NCBI GenBank assembly: GCA_029946125.1
Contig: JAQSDX010000036.1
Location: forward strand, 1-36,040
Length of the DNA stretch: 36,040 bases
From: Candidatus Methylobacter titanis
GTDB taxonomy: Bacteria; Pseudomonadota; Gammaproteobacteria; Methylococcales; Methylomonadaceae
Direction of reading: 5' to 3'
How positions within the stretch are numbered: position 1 is the first letter of the stretch; each line of letters begins with the position of its first letter. This document shows positions 1 to 6,286 of the stretch, piece after piece. The position numbers and the translations under genes are program-made. The notes under the pieces are model-generated. The model made no database searches. It worked only from the letters and a program-made list of their open reading frames with translations, and was not told the origin of the DNA.

Positions 1-11
1 GCTAGCCCCCT

Positions 12-134
12 TCAAGTCCGATTCTCAGCGATTGCACTTATGAGTTGAATGTAAGATTGGTTATTGCCACGACTGTAAACTTTTACCAATGCCTGCTCTT
101 TGAAGCCTGCTGAGTATCTTTTATATTTTTTCAT
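12..134 (-). pseudogene. IS3-type transposase OrfA remnant (N-terminal 40 aa)
   Basis: A short minus-strand reading frame begins MKKYKRYSAGFKEQALVKVY, the basic start typical of IS3-family OrfA (helix-turn-helix) proteins, and stops after 40 residues, where a full OrfA would have about 90-100. The frame diverges from the expected helix-turn-helix after about residue 24, so only the element's left end survives. Just upstream, at about 141-180, an 11-bp inverted repeat (CTCAAATTTTA / TAAAATTTGAG) sits where the element's terminal region would be. It abuts the broken gene at 275-640, so insertion and later deletion is a reasonable history. The family call rests on the N-terminal residues only. 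Confidence 0.5.
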
Positions 135-274
135 GCCTAATCTCAAATTTTATTTTTTCTTAAAATTTGAGGTGACAACTATTCTGACGCAGGGGGGATT
201 TTAACTTGGGCTTTAGCTTTTCCCGTATCATCTTCGGATTGCGCTGCTAACTTTAACCCTGTTAGTCTCCGATC

Positions 275-640
275 TCACTCAGAAGCGAGTTTTCCAGGAT
301 AAGACAGATACAAACTATCAACACCAAAGCGCAGTAATTTTGTTGTTTCTGGGGGGTTTATGTAATTAGCAGGTGCTGTGTTACTAGGGGGCGCACCTGA
401 TCCGCTGTTTTTCTTCTTGGCTTTACTGGAAGAGCCAGAGCTTAAAACTCCGGGTGTTAAAGCAATGGCCTCTGTCTTCCCAGTATCAGGGCGCGGCTCT
501 TGGTTGCCAACGATCAGGTAAACTGTTTCCGTCGCTGCCGCTCCGGAATCCAGTTGACCTTGCGCGTCGGCTTCATTTCCTTGTTCTGGGTGGCTTGTTG
601 TATTGTATTTAGCTAGGCCATGATTAGAATGGTTGTTCAT
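275..640 (-). pseudogene. Truncated hypothetical protein gene
   Basis: The frame codes for about 121 residues from an ATG at 640, chosen because GGGG lies 7 nt upstream; an in-frame ATG at 691 has no such site. The first 75 or so residues are low-complexity and polar, rich in S, G, N, T and P, and look disordered. The end, LLRFGVDSLYLSYPGKL, looks like the beginning of a folded domain. A TGA stops the frame at 275-277, yet the same frame stays open and protein-like for about 30 more codons (beginning DRRLTGLKLAAQ) before stopping close to the IS3 remnant. This suggests a longer gene lost its 3' part and acquired a nonsense codon. Function is unknown. It lies downstream of the 264-aa gene and is probably co-transcribed with it. 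Confidence 0.45.
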
Positions 641-745
641 TGAAATACCCCATGATTTAGATTGAGGCAGGACAGACAATCCGTCCTGCATGGGGCGAAC
701 AATAAGTGAAGAGAAATTAAAAGCCGACTACATAAAATGATGATT

Positions 746-1540
746 TTATGTCGAACGCTCAGATTTCCAACGGCGAGCGAACTGATCTAAACTTTTTGCT
801 GGATTACTTCCTTCAATTGGATATAGCTCAATATCAACACAGCATAGCTGGTATAGCTGCTCCATTGACAAGGTGCTTAAGGTTTGGTCTTCATCTAATA
901 TTTCTAGAAGATAACGTAATTCGCGGTAGTTAGACTGCTTCGTTTTGTGAGGACAATTTAAAGCTTTCTTCAATGAATCAAAAAATAGCTTATCTTGCTC
1001 TAATTCAGCTAATGCGATTCTGTCAGCTATACAAGGGCAGCTCATAGCAGAGTGATCAATTTCAATGATTTTGAACAATGCATTATCATTACCCCCTTCA
1101 ACTTGGAGGATTAACTGATTTAATAACTGCCCATGTATTTGAATACTTTCAACGGTTTTTAAAAGAGAATAACTCGTTGTGAGTATTGATTTGATTTGTT
1201 CATCGGGAAGATCCTTTTCTGAAGAATTTATTCTTGAGTCTTCGTGAAGAAATTCGATAACTTTTGAATTAGCATTTCCGCTAGACTGAGAAAGTTCAGT
1301 GATTGTTTGCAAAATACCCATGCATTCTAAGCAAACATTGGTTTGATCTAATAGCGAGTATTGATAAATTTCAGACCAATAAAAATTCTTCCCGAGCAGT
1401 TCCCTAAGTCGATGTGGCTTCTGAGTAATCAATGAAAACATCTCACCGTTTAATTCTTGGAGTACCGGAAGTAAGCTAATAATATTGTTAATATCATCAA
1501 GCGTATATTTTCCGTATTGCTTTGAAATGCAATTATTCAT
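746..1540 (-). CDS. Hypothetical protein, 264 aa, function not recognised
   Basis: The frame is complete and ATG-initiated. The protein is mostly helical in character and acidic, with leucine-rich stretches and no signal peptide or membrane segment, so it is probably cytoplasmic. Seven or more cysteines are scattered (for example CLECMG near residue 72 and CPC near residue 168), but they do not form a zinc-binding pattern I can name. I recognise no family. It lies in the accessory region left of the tRNA-Lys remnant. It shares strand with the truncated gene downstream, with about 100 nt between this stop and that gene's preferred start. Upstream is a gap of about 130 bp that ends at a palindromic repeat. 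Confidence 0.6.
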   Translation of the reverse strand: MNNCISKQYGKYTLDDINNIISLLPVLQELNGEMFSLITQKPHRLRELLGKNFYWSEIYQYSLLDQTNVCLECMGILQTITELSQSSGNANSKVIEFLHEDSRINSSEKDLPDEQIKSILTTSYSLLKTVESIQIHGQLLNQLILQVEGGNDNALFKIIEIDHSAMSCPCIADRIALAELEQDKLFFDSLKKALNCPHKTKQSNYRELRYLLEILDEDQTLSTLSMEQLYQLCCVDIELYPIEGSNPAKSLDQFARRWKSERST

Positions 1541-1674
1541 ACTAAGTTGCTTAAATGAACGCTATTTTACATGTTACACCGCCCGCGCCGGGGCGCAGAC
1601 ACACCCGCAGAAACAGACGGTGCAAAATTCTTAAAATAAAGGGGAACTGATGGCATAGCGTTGAGCTCCTATAA
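1541..1674. other. Gap without a gene
   Basis: No coding frame is supported here. The stretch contains a short GC-rich patch (about 1577-1600) unlike the AT-rich DNA on either side, which suggests a junction between pieces of different origin. A promoter for the 264-aa gene should lie here, but I see no convincing pair of boxes. Confidence 0.4.
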
Positions 1675-1830
1675 TGGAGAACGGCTTTCAATATTTGCCA
1701 CCAATCAGCGTTGAATTTTCCAGTCAAAAAAATATCATGTGTAATAATATCAACAAGATATTGGGCCTCTACTGGAAAATTTAAACGCTCTTTTGTTGTA
1801 AAACAGGCAAAACTTAGACGCCGTTTTCCA
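1675..1830. repeat. 156-bp palindromic MITE-like element, copy 1
   Basis: The element is bounded by inverted ends TGGAGAACGGC and GCCGTTTTCCA, with one mismatch. It contains a second, inner inverted repeat (GAATTTTCCAGT / ACTGGAAAATTT) and a short central one (AATATCA / AAGATATT), so the whole unit can fold into a long hairpin. Copy 2, in the same orientation, lies at 3877-4032 and differs at about 8 of 156 positions by eye. It ends 9 nt from the stop codon of the membrane-protein gene, so it may also serve as that operon's transcription end. It carries no coding frame, so it would need a transposase or recombinase in trans. Confidence 0.8.
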
Positions 1831-1839
1831 CGCTTTTAA

Positions 1840-2418
1840 TTATATTATGTGTATTTTATTAATGGCTTGTTTTATTTTGGTTTCAAATTCAGTATATAAT
1901 ACATTATGTTTTCTGTAAAAACCTTCATCAATTGATATAAATTTATTTGACATCAATTCTCCACCTGTTGCATATTTCCAATAATTTATATATTTTTTAT
2001 TAATTTCCTTTCTTATTTCTTTAGTTTCCTTATCAAATGATTCTATAAATTGTTCTTCCAAACAATTAATTTTTAAGTCTGATTCTTCAAACAATATTAT
2101 AATTTCTTGTTTGTCACTTGCTCCAATGCTGTTATTAAAATAACAATATTTAATTTTATTTCTTATTGTCTCAACTTCTCTTAAAGTATCTCTTAATTCA
2201 TTAATTAAATTATTTTTTAGTTGTCTGCTATCATCAATCCAACGCTTTACAAAGAAAGGAATTAAAAGCCCTATAGTTGCAGTTAACATAAACGATAAGG
2301 GTTCAAATAATCTAACTTCTTTATTTAGTGTCAGTCTGGGGAAGTCATCAATTACAACGCCAAAAGTCAAGCCCATCACAAAAACGAGGACTATTAAAAT
2401 TATTTTTAGTACTTTCAT
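1840..2418 (-). CDS. Two-TM membrane protein with long cytoplasmic helical tail
   Basis: The protein has 192 residues. Two hydrophobic segments are clear (about 4-22 and 41-57), followed by roughly 130 charged residues rich in K, E and I that look helical or coiled-coil and probably face the cytoplasm. I recognise no family. It is the last gene of a three-gene operon; its ATG overlaps the DUF4325 stop by 4 nt (ATGA), so translation is probably coupled. In a HATPase/STAS-type module a membrane partner could be a sensor or a membrane-acting effector; the sequence does not decide. Codon use is strongly AT-biased, like its two partners and unlike the core genes to the right, which indicates horizontal acquisition. 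Confidence 0.7.
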   Translation of the reverse strand: MKVLKIILIVLVFVMGLTFGVVIDDFPRLTLNKEVRLFEPLSFMLTATIGLLIPFFVKRWIDDSRQLKNNLINELRDTLREVETIRNKIKYCYFNNSIGASDKQEIIILFEESDLKINCLEEQFIESFDKETKEIRKEINKKYINYWKYATGGELMSNKFISIDEGFYRKHNVLYTEFETKIKQAINKIHII

Positions 2419-2762
2419 TTTTTTGGTGTTGGATTTTTAATCTCATTAATAATTTTATCTATTCTAAGAGGGTTTTTATCTGATTTAAACCGTAAATGTT
2501 TAAGTAAAATTTCTGAACCGACTTCCATAGATAATTTACCAAATGAACCGCTAACAAATGATGATGGGTAACCCCAGACACCATCAAGGTCAACTAGTAA
2601 TATATAGTTTTCATTAACCGCTTTATTAAAGCGGTCTAAAAATATATCTTCTAAAAACTGTTGTCCTGAATGAGGCCCGTCCTCTCTATCCCTAGCGCCA
2701 GGATTATCTTTGAATTCAGTTGCAATTACTAAAGTGTCTTTAATTTTCATTTTCGTTTTCAA
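2415..2762 (-). CDS. DUF4325 (STAS-like) domain protein
   Basis: The small cytoplasmic protein has 115 residues. The segment GARDREDGPHSGQQF at 22-36, followed by YILLVDLDGVWGYPSSFVSG (53-72) and GSFGKL, is the DUF4325 pattern: a hydrophobic strand ending in D, then a serine-rich turn ahead of a helix, as in STAS-type anti-anti-sigma folds. Family members commonly sit beside GHKL ATPase genes. Here it overlaps the upstream HATPase gene by 23 nt and the downstream membrane gene by 4 nt, so the three are surely one transcript. By analogy with RsbV/RsbW pairs (inference only) it may bind the HATPase, and the serines of the SSFVSGS stretch are possible phosphorylation or binding sites. Confidence 0.75.
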   Translation of the reverse strand: MKTKMKIKDTLVIATEFKDNPGARDREDGPHSGQQFLEDIFLDRFNKAVNENYILLVDLDGVWGYPSSFVSGSFGKLSMEVGSEILLKHLRFKSDKNPLRIDKIINEIKNPTPKK

Positions 2763-3792
2763 TTAATATTTCATTGTTGTTTGCAATTTCCCAGTAATAC
2801 AAAGTCCCAATAAAGTCTGCAGACATACGTTTATAAATTTTATTTTTTAAATCGGCATAAATGTCATTTGAAATTAGTATAAACTTATCAAATGTTTTAT
2901 CTTGCGCACATTCGAATACTTGGGGTATACCTTTCCCTCTTTCTGGTCTTGCAGTTCTTGATTTGATTTCACCTGCAAAAAGCTTTGGAACTAAATCTAA
3001 ATTTGATGACAATCCAAGAAGCTCTAAAAAATCTCTTTTATATGATTGAACTGGTAAGCTTTCAAAAATACCAACTCCTAAATCCAAAAAAGTATAACTT
3101 GTTTTTGAGCTATCTTCATGATTATAAACGTGCAACCACCAATCATAAATACCTCGCGTATTACCGGCGTGATTGTTTGTGTTTTGCATAACTTCAATTA
3201 AGATATCGTATAGTGGTTCAAATATGTATTCATTTCCAAACGTATGCTTTAATCCCAATAAGCAGGCATTTTTAGCAATATCAGGTTCAACACGGTTATT
3301 TGTAATCTCGTGAATTAGTAATTTTTTATTATTGATAGGTTTTTGACCATTTGTATTTACATAATCATAAAAACCACTTTGAAGGAATAATTTATTTAGG
3401 TTTTTATCATTTGGACCATTTCCCAGAATGCCATTATTTTTATGAAAACTTGTATCTTTAATTTTTGCTATCTGAACAGCAATCGCATCAGTTGTTAAAG
3501 TTTTAATATGAGAAATATCAAATAGAATTCTATTGTGTTTTTTTAATTCAGCTTGAGCGCTATTAAAATATCTAATTGTTGCTTCTGTATTGTTTATTAA
3601 ACTAAAATCGTCTGGTGCTTTAATGGGTATAACTGGTGGTGAGGTATTGCTTAATTTTGATTCGTCAGTTTTGTTATTTGTACTAATAAATACATAAAGT
3701 TTATCTTTCCTTTTTTTCTTTTTATTGATTGCGTTTATAGATCTTCTCCTATTACGCATCTTATAATTAAATGTAGTATAAAATTTTTTCAT
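2740..3792 (-). CDS. STAS-like/GHKL ATPase protein (HATPase, anti-sigma-kinase-like)
   Basis: The protein has 350 residues. Residues 11-31 are strongly basic. Residues 60-150 contain a STAS-like core (RILFDISHIKTLTTDAIAVQ, 88-107). Residues 190-335 carry a GHKL ATP-binding fold: an N-box with E200, N204 and H208 (EVMQNTNNHA), a G1 box DLGVG (237-241) and a G2 box RGKGIP (285-290). There is no His-kinase dimerisation domain, so it is closer to anti-sigma-type ATPases than to sensor kinases. It heads an operon with a DUF4325 protein and a two-TM protein. Base composition is very AT-rich. The start is taken at the first ATG; the second, at codon 12, is possible because neither has a good ribosome binding site. 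A role in signalling or defence is inferred from this architecture and setting. Confidence 0.75.
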   Translation of the reverse strand: MKKFYTTFNYKMRNRRRSINAINKKKKRKDKLYVFISTNNKTDESKLSNTSPPVIPIKAPDDFSLINNTEATIRYFNSAQAELKKHNRILFDISHIKTLTTDAIAVQIAKIKDTSFHKNNGILGNGPNDKNLNKLFLQSGFYDYVNTNGQKPINNKKLLIHEITNNRVEPDIAKNACLLGLKHTFGNEYIFEPLYDILIEVMQNTNNHAGNTRGIYDWWLHVYNHEDSSKTSYTFLDLGVGIFESLPVQSYKRDFLELLGLSSNLDLVPKLFAGEIKSRTARPERGKGIPQVFECAQDKTFDKFILISNDIYADLKNKIYKRMSADFIGTLYYWEIANNNEILIENENEN

Positions 3793-3876
3793 TTATTTTT
3801 TTTATAGTTTGTTAGGCTAGAATTAACGCTAACGTCCTTGGACTTGTTTCGGTTATTTAATCAAAATATCGAGTTG
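3793..3876. other. Upstream region of the HATPase operon
   Basis: Only about 84 bp separate the operon start from repeat copy 2, so any dedicated promoter must lie here or inside the repeat. A TATAAA is present on the minus strand about 13 nt before the ATG, too close for a usual -10 box. I cannot assign a promoter with confidence. Confidence 0.35.
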
Positions 3877-4032
3877 TGGAAAACGGCTTTCAATATTTGC
3901 CATCAATCAGGGTTGAATTTTCCAGTCAAAAAAATGTCATGTGTAATAATATCAACATGATATTGGGTCTCCACTGGAAAATTTAAACGCTCTTTTGTTG
4001 TAAAACTGGCAAAACTTAGACGCCGTTTTCCA
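3877..4032. repeat. 156-bp palindromic MITE-like element, copy 2
   Basis: This copy has perfect 11-bp inverted ends TGGAAAACGGC and GCCGTTTTCCA and the same inner inverted repeat as copy 1. It lies directly upstream of the HATPase operon, so the operon sits between two direct copies about 2.2 kb apart. Recombination between them could delete or circularise the operon. The IS427-type element begins 11 bp past its right end. Confidence 0.8.
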
Positions 4033-4058
4033 GTTAAATTCTAGGTTCTGTTGACGTT

Positions 4059-4703
4059 TCATCTTAACCATAAAAGTACCGATGAAAATGACAGCATCCC
4101 CATGTAATTAATGGCTTTTTTCTCATAACGCGTAGCAATCCTACGATAGTGTTTGAGCTTGCCAAACATGCATTCGACTGCATGCCGCTCCTTATAATGC
4201 CAAAAATCGCACTCAATTTCTTCTTTCCGATTCGATTTTGGCGGGATGACGGCTTTTATTCCCCGACATTCCAACCACCCTCTCAACTCGTTTGTGTCGT
4301 AAGCCTTGTCCGCCAAAACGGCTGAGGCATTAACGTTTTCCAGCAAGGGTATCGCTTGCTTACATTCAGCCGCCTGTCCGCCTGTCAGGATGTACTTAAG
4401 CGGCATGCCCAAGGCATCACAGAGCGCGTGGATCTTACAGCCAAAACCATCTTTGGAACGCCCCAGTGCCTCATTATCGGCGGTGCTGTTTGCCGCCCCA
4501 GCCGCGCAGGCATGCGCCCTAATGACCGACCCATCCATAGAAACATCCTGTAAATCAGATGCTTCAGAAAAATGACCGAAGAGCTTCTCCCATGCGCCAT
4601 TGGCACCAGCGTGAAAAACGCTTGAATATGCTATTCCACTTACCATGCGTTGGCGGCAAAACCCGCCACTGCGATCTCGAACGTAATATCCACAAGCAGG
4701 CAC
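4059..4703 (-). CDS. IS427-type transposase, catalytic part (OrfB)
   Basis: This frame carries the DDE transposase core: first D in VSMDGSVIRAHACAAG, second D in VLADKAYDTNELR, and E in AVECMFGKLKHYRRIATRYE. The first 30 or so residues, before NGAWEKLF, are probably not translated in this frame. The frame lies +1 relative to OrfA, and I see no clear slippery heptamer at the homology switch, only a run of five T downstream. The element may therefore use an unusual frameshift or may simply be inactivated by an indel. Confidence 0.8.
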   Translation of the reverse strand: MPACGYYVRDRSGGFCRQRMVSGIAYSSVFHAGANGAWEKLFGHFSEASDLQDVSMDGSVIRAHACAAGAANSTADNEALGRSKDGFGCKIHALCDALGMPLKYILTGGQAAECKQAIPLLENVNASAVLADKAYDTNELRGWLECRGIKAVIPPKSNRKEEIECDFWHYKERHAVECMFGKLKHYRRIATRYEKKAINYMGMLSFSSVLLWLR

Positions 4704-4812
4704 TAATAAATTGTCTACAAGTATCTGGCCGCCCGATATGAATGCCTGTCAATTTTTTTAAGTTTGCCAATATACGCATCCACTCTTCATCGCTTAAATT
4801 TATTCGGTTCAT
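4564..4812 (-). CDS. IS427-type transposase, N-terminal part (OrfA)
   Basis: The frame begins MNRINLSDEEW, with GGG a few nt upstream of this ATG; an earlier in-frame ATG at 4830 is less likely. It contains the family's N-terminal DUF4096-type region (RPDTCRQFISACLWILRSRS, then WRVLPPTHGKWNS) and ends in the overlap with OrfB. Homology appears to switch frame near RWCQ (about 4610), where OrfB continues as NGAWEKLFGHF. It is one half of the transposase only. Confidence 0.75.
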   Translation of the reverse strand: MNRINLSDEEWMRILANLKKLTGIHIGRPDTCRQFISACLWILRSRSQWRVLPPTHGKWNSIFKRFSRWCQWRMGEALRSFF

Positions 4813-4864
4813 GCTACCCAAAATGACCAATTCTACCTGAGTGGCGAAACGTCAACAGAACCTA

Positions 4865-5086
4865 ACATTTTGGAAAAAAAAATCATTTTGCATACAGTTA
4901 TTGACAGAACTCCAAGGGTTGCAAAAATAACGCATGGTTTCTGTGATGGTAGCATGTATATAGTGAATGTTACTGCCGGATTTTTGCCGGGATTAGTTAT
5001 GCATCGTGATGAATAGTCCGGCAAATTGCAATGAGCGTCCTTGTAAAATATTATAAATAACAATTAGTTGAAGAATATGATGCGCT
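4865..5086. other. Gap between the IS and the tRNA remnant
   Basis: I see no believable gene in this AT-rich stretch. An 8-bp inverted repeat (TTTGCCGG at 4983-4990, CCGGCAAA at 5018-5025) could form a hairpin. No integrase or excisionase gene lies here, so the island's integrase, if it survives, must be outside the window to the left. Confidence 0.4.
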
Positions 5087-5131
5087 CTTTTAATGCGATG
5101 GTCGCGCGTTCGAATCGCGCACGACCCACCA
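5087..5131 (+). other. tRNA-Lys(UUU) 3' remnant: probable island attachment site
   Basis: The 45 nt read as the 3' part of a tRNA: anticodon loop CTTTTAA (anticodon TTT), 3' anticodon strand TGCGA, variable loop, a T-arm with stem GCGCG/CGCGC around TTCGAAT, an acceptor strand ACGACCC, then ACCA. The acceptor strand matches the known tRNA-Lys start GGGTCGT, but no 5' half lies upstream. Such fragments form when an integrase recombines at a tRNA 3' end, leaving the whole gene at the other end of the island. A terminator lies 20 nt downstream, as expected for native DNA after a tRNA gene, so the island is on the left. Confidence 0.8.
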
Positions 5132-5150
5132 CAAAGAACTAATAAAAACA

Positions 5151-5183
5151 AGCAGTTGACTCGTCAGGGTGACTGCTTTTTTT
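5151..5183 (+). terminator. Rho-independent terminator following the tRNA-Lys remnant
   Basis: A stem AGCAGT / ACTGCT is followed by seven T. It lies 20 nt after the CCA of the tRNA remnant and is probably the original terminator of the tRNA-Lys gene. Confidence 0.65.
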
Positions 5184-5242
5184 ATGTCTAAAATTTGCTT
5201 ACGCGAGATTTACGCGACTTGGATTCTCCACCGCGTCCTTTG

Positions 5243-5270
5243 AATAACTGGGGTCAGGTACAAGTTATTT
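5243..5270 (+). repeat. Left boundary motif of the RAYT element
   Basis: AATAACT and AGTTATT form a 7-bp inverted repeat around GGGGTCAGGTAC. GGGGTCAG-type motifs of this kind commonly precede REP-associated tyrosine transposase genes, one of which follows. Confidence 0.45.
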
Positions 5271-5415
5271 CCTGATGGCGATTGGCGAGGCGTGGGTCGA
5301 TACCCGTCAGTGTTTTTTAAAATCATGCGATATCATGCCATTTTCCTGAAAAACTTGTGTAGATACTTATGGAAGGGAAGGAGGGTTAAAAGGAATTATG
5401 ACAAATTAAAGACAG

Positions 5416-5442
5416 GGTTATCCACAGATTTTGTGGATAACC
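5416..5442. repeat. Palindrome of two facing DnaA-box-like 9-mers
   Basis: GGTTATCCACA (5416-5426) and TGTGGATAACC (5432-5442) are perfect 11-bp inverted arms around a 5-nt spacer. Each arm contains TTATCCACA, the strong DnaA-box consensus. It lies in the non-coding DNA ahead of the RAYT gene. It may be a chance hairpin or a REP-like unit; no other origin features are nearby. Confidence 0.6.
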
Positions 5443-5487
5443 TTAATTCTATCTTAATGATAACTCGTAACCCGCATAAATGACTAC

Positions 5488-5518
5488 GTAGGGTGCATAA
5501 GCGTGAGCGTCATGCACC
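5488..5518 (+). repeat. REP element, copy 1
   Basis: The 31-nt palindromic unit starts GTAGGGTGCATAAGCG and ends CATGCACC, with stem arms GGTGCAT/ATGCACC. It is the GTAGGG...ATAAGCG type that accompanies RAYT genes. Copy 2, inverted, is at 5587-5617, so the two make a BIME-like pair. Confidence 0.65.
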
Positions 5519-5586
5519 TGAAACGTTGTGGAGCTTTAATTTGACAAGGGTTATTGGGCGTAATAATGACTATTGTGCGTGTTGTT

Positions 5587-5617
5587 GGCGGATGGCGCTA
5601 TCGCTTATCCTCCCTAC
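5587..5617 (-). repeat. REP element, copy 2 (inverted)
   Basis: Read on the minus strand it starts GTAGGGAGGATAAGCGATAG and ends CATCCGCC, matching the layout of copy 1. It ends 9 nt before the preferred RAYT start codon. Confidence 0.65.
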
Positions 5618-5626
5618 GAAAAAATA

Positions 5627-6220
5627 ATGTCTAATTATCGACGTAATCGGGTTCCGGGTGGGACTTACTTTTTTACGGTTAACTTGCTGGAACGCCATTC
5701 ACAATCGCGTTTACTGGTCAATCATATTGATGTTTTGCGCGAAGCGGTACGGGTTACTAAGTGTGATACCCCGTTTCATATTGATGCTTGGGTGGTCTTG
5801 CCGGAACATATGCACTCGACTGCATGAATGCAGGAGGTAGAGCAACGCATGGAGCAGTTACCGAGTATCTGGACATTGCCAGCGGGCGATGTTGATTATT
5901 CGGGGCGTTGGCAAGCGATTAAAAAACATTTTTCTAAAGCAATTCCTGCATTTGAATATCGCTCAAAGGTACGTCTTAAACGTCATGAACGGGGAATCTG
6001 GCAGCGTCGTTTTTGGGAACATACTGTTCGGGATGAGCGGGATTATGCCAATCATTTTGACTATGTTCATTTTAATCCGGTCAAGCATGGCTGGGGGACA
6101 CGCGTTAAAGATTGGCCCTATTCTTCTTTTCATCGGGTGGTGGCACAAGGTATTTATCCTGATGACTGGATGGCTTCTGATCATGTTTCATCATTACACA
6201 TTGGTGATCGTGATGAATGA
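5627..6220 (+). pseudogene. REP-associated tyrosine transposase (RAYT), interrupted
   Basis: The N-terminal half, from MSNYRRNRVPGGTYFFTVNL to VVLPEHMH, and the C-terminal half, from IWTLPAGD to YVHFNPVKHGW, are both characteristic of Y1-type RAYT (TnpA_REP) proteins. The first ends in the HUH-type metal site HMH, and the second should include the catalytic tyrosine region. They are in the same frame but separated by 48 nt that bring an in-frame TGA (5825-5827). Without those 48 nt the frame would read HMHSIWTLPAGD, the usual sequence. The start is placed at ATG 5627 because upstream codons would translate the REP. The protein is presumably non-functional. The gene and its REPs lie between the island end and dsbC. 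Confidence 0.8.
5816..5863 (+). repeat. 48-bp insertion inside the RAYT gene
   Basis: Removing exactly these 48 bp restores the conserved join between HMH and SIWTLP. The piece contains TGCATGAATGCAGGAGGTAG and ends GCAGTTACCG. The clean excision suggests insertion of a small dispersed repeat rather than gradual decay. I see no other copy in this window. Confidence 0.6.
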
Positions 6221-6229
6221 CCGAAGAAC

Positions 6230-6252
6230 AAAAGGGGACGCTACCCTTTTTT
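6230..6252 (+). terminator. Hairpin terminator at the right end of the RAYT element
   Basis: AAAAGGG and CCCTTTT pair around GACGCTA, followed by more T. It lies 10 nt past the RAYT stop codon and may also mark the right end of the element. Confidence 0.6.
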
Positions 6253-6286
6253 GCTATCTTTATCATTTTCAGGAAATATGAAAGAC

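Larger units (their letters stand above)
4044..4862 (-). mobile_element. IS5 family (IS427 group-like) insertion sequence
   Basis: The 819-bp element has perfect 17-bp terminal inverted repeats (GGTTCTGTTGACGTTTC at the left, its complement at 4846-4862) and is flanked on both sides by TA (4042-4043 and 4863-4864), the 2-bp target duplication typical of the IS427 group. Two overlapping minus-strand frames fill it. Intact ends and target duplication suggest a fairly recent insertion beside the palindromic repeat. Confidence 0.9.

Noticed and set aside
3800-3835. GTTAGGC and TAACG words near the HATPase operon, resembling integron attC core sites
   Set aside because: The matching inverse core site is not at a suitable distance or orientation and no integron integrase is seen, so a cassette-array origin is not supported, though the paired 156-bp palindromes deserve a search.
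4833-5063. A minus-strand 76-codon frame between the IS and the tRNA remnant
   Set aside because: It starts inside the IS427-type region's flank, has mixed composition, no ribosome binding site and no recognisable domain; it is probably chance.
5292-5483. A plus-strand 63-codon frame ahead of the RAYT gene
   Set aside because: It runs through the DnaA-box-like palindrome and looks like translated non-coding repeat DNA.
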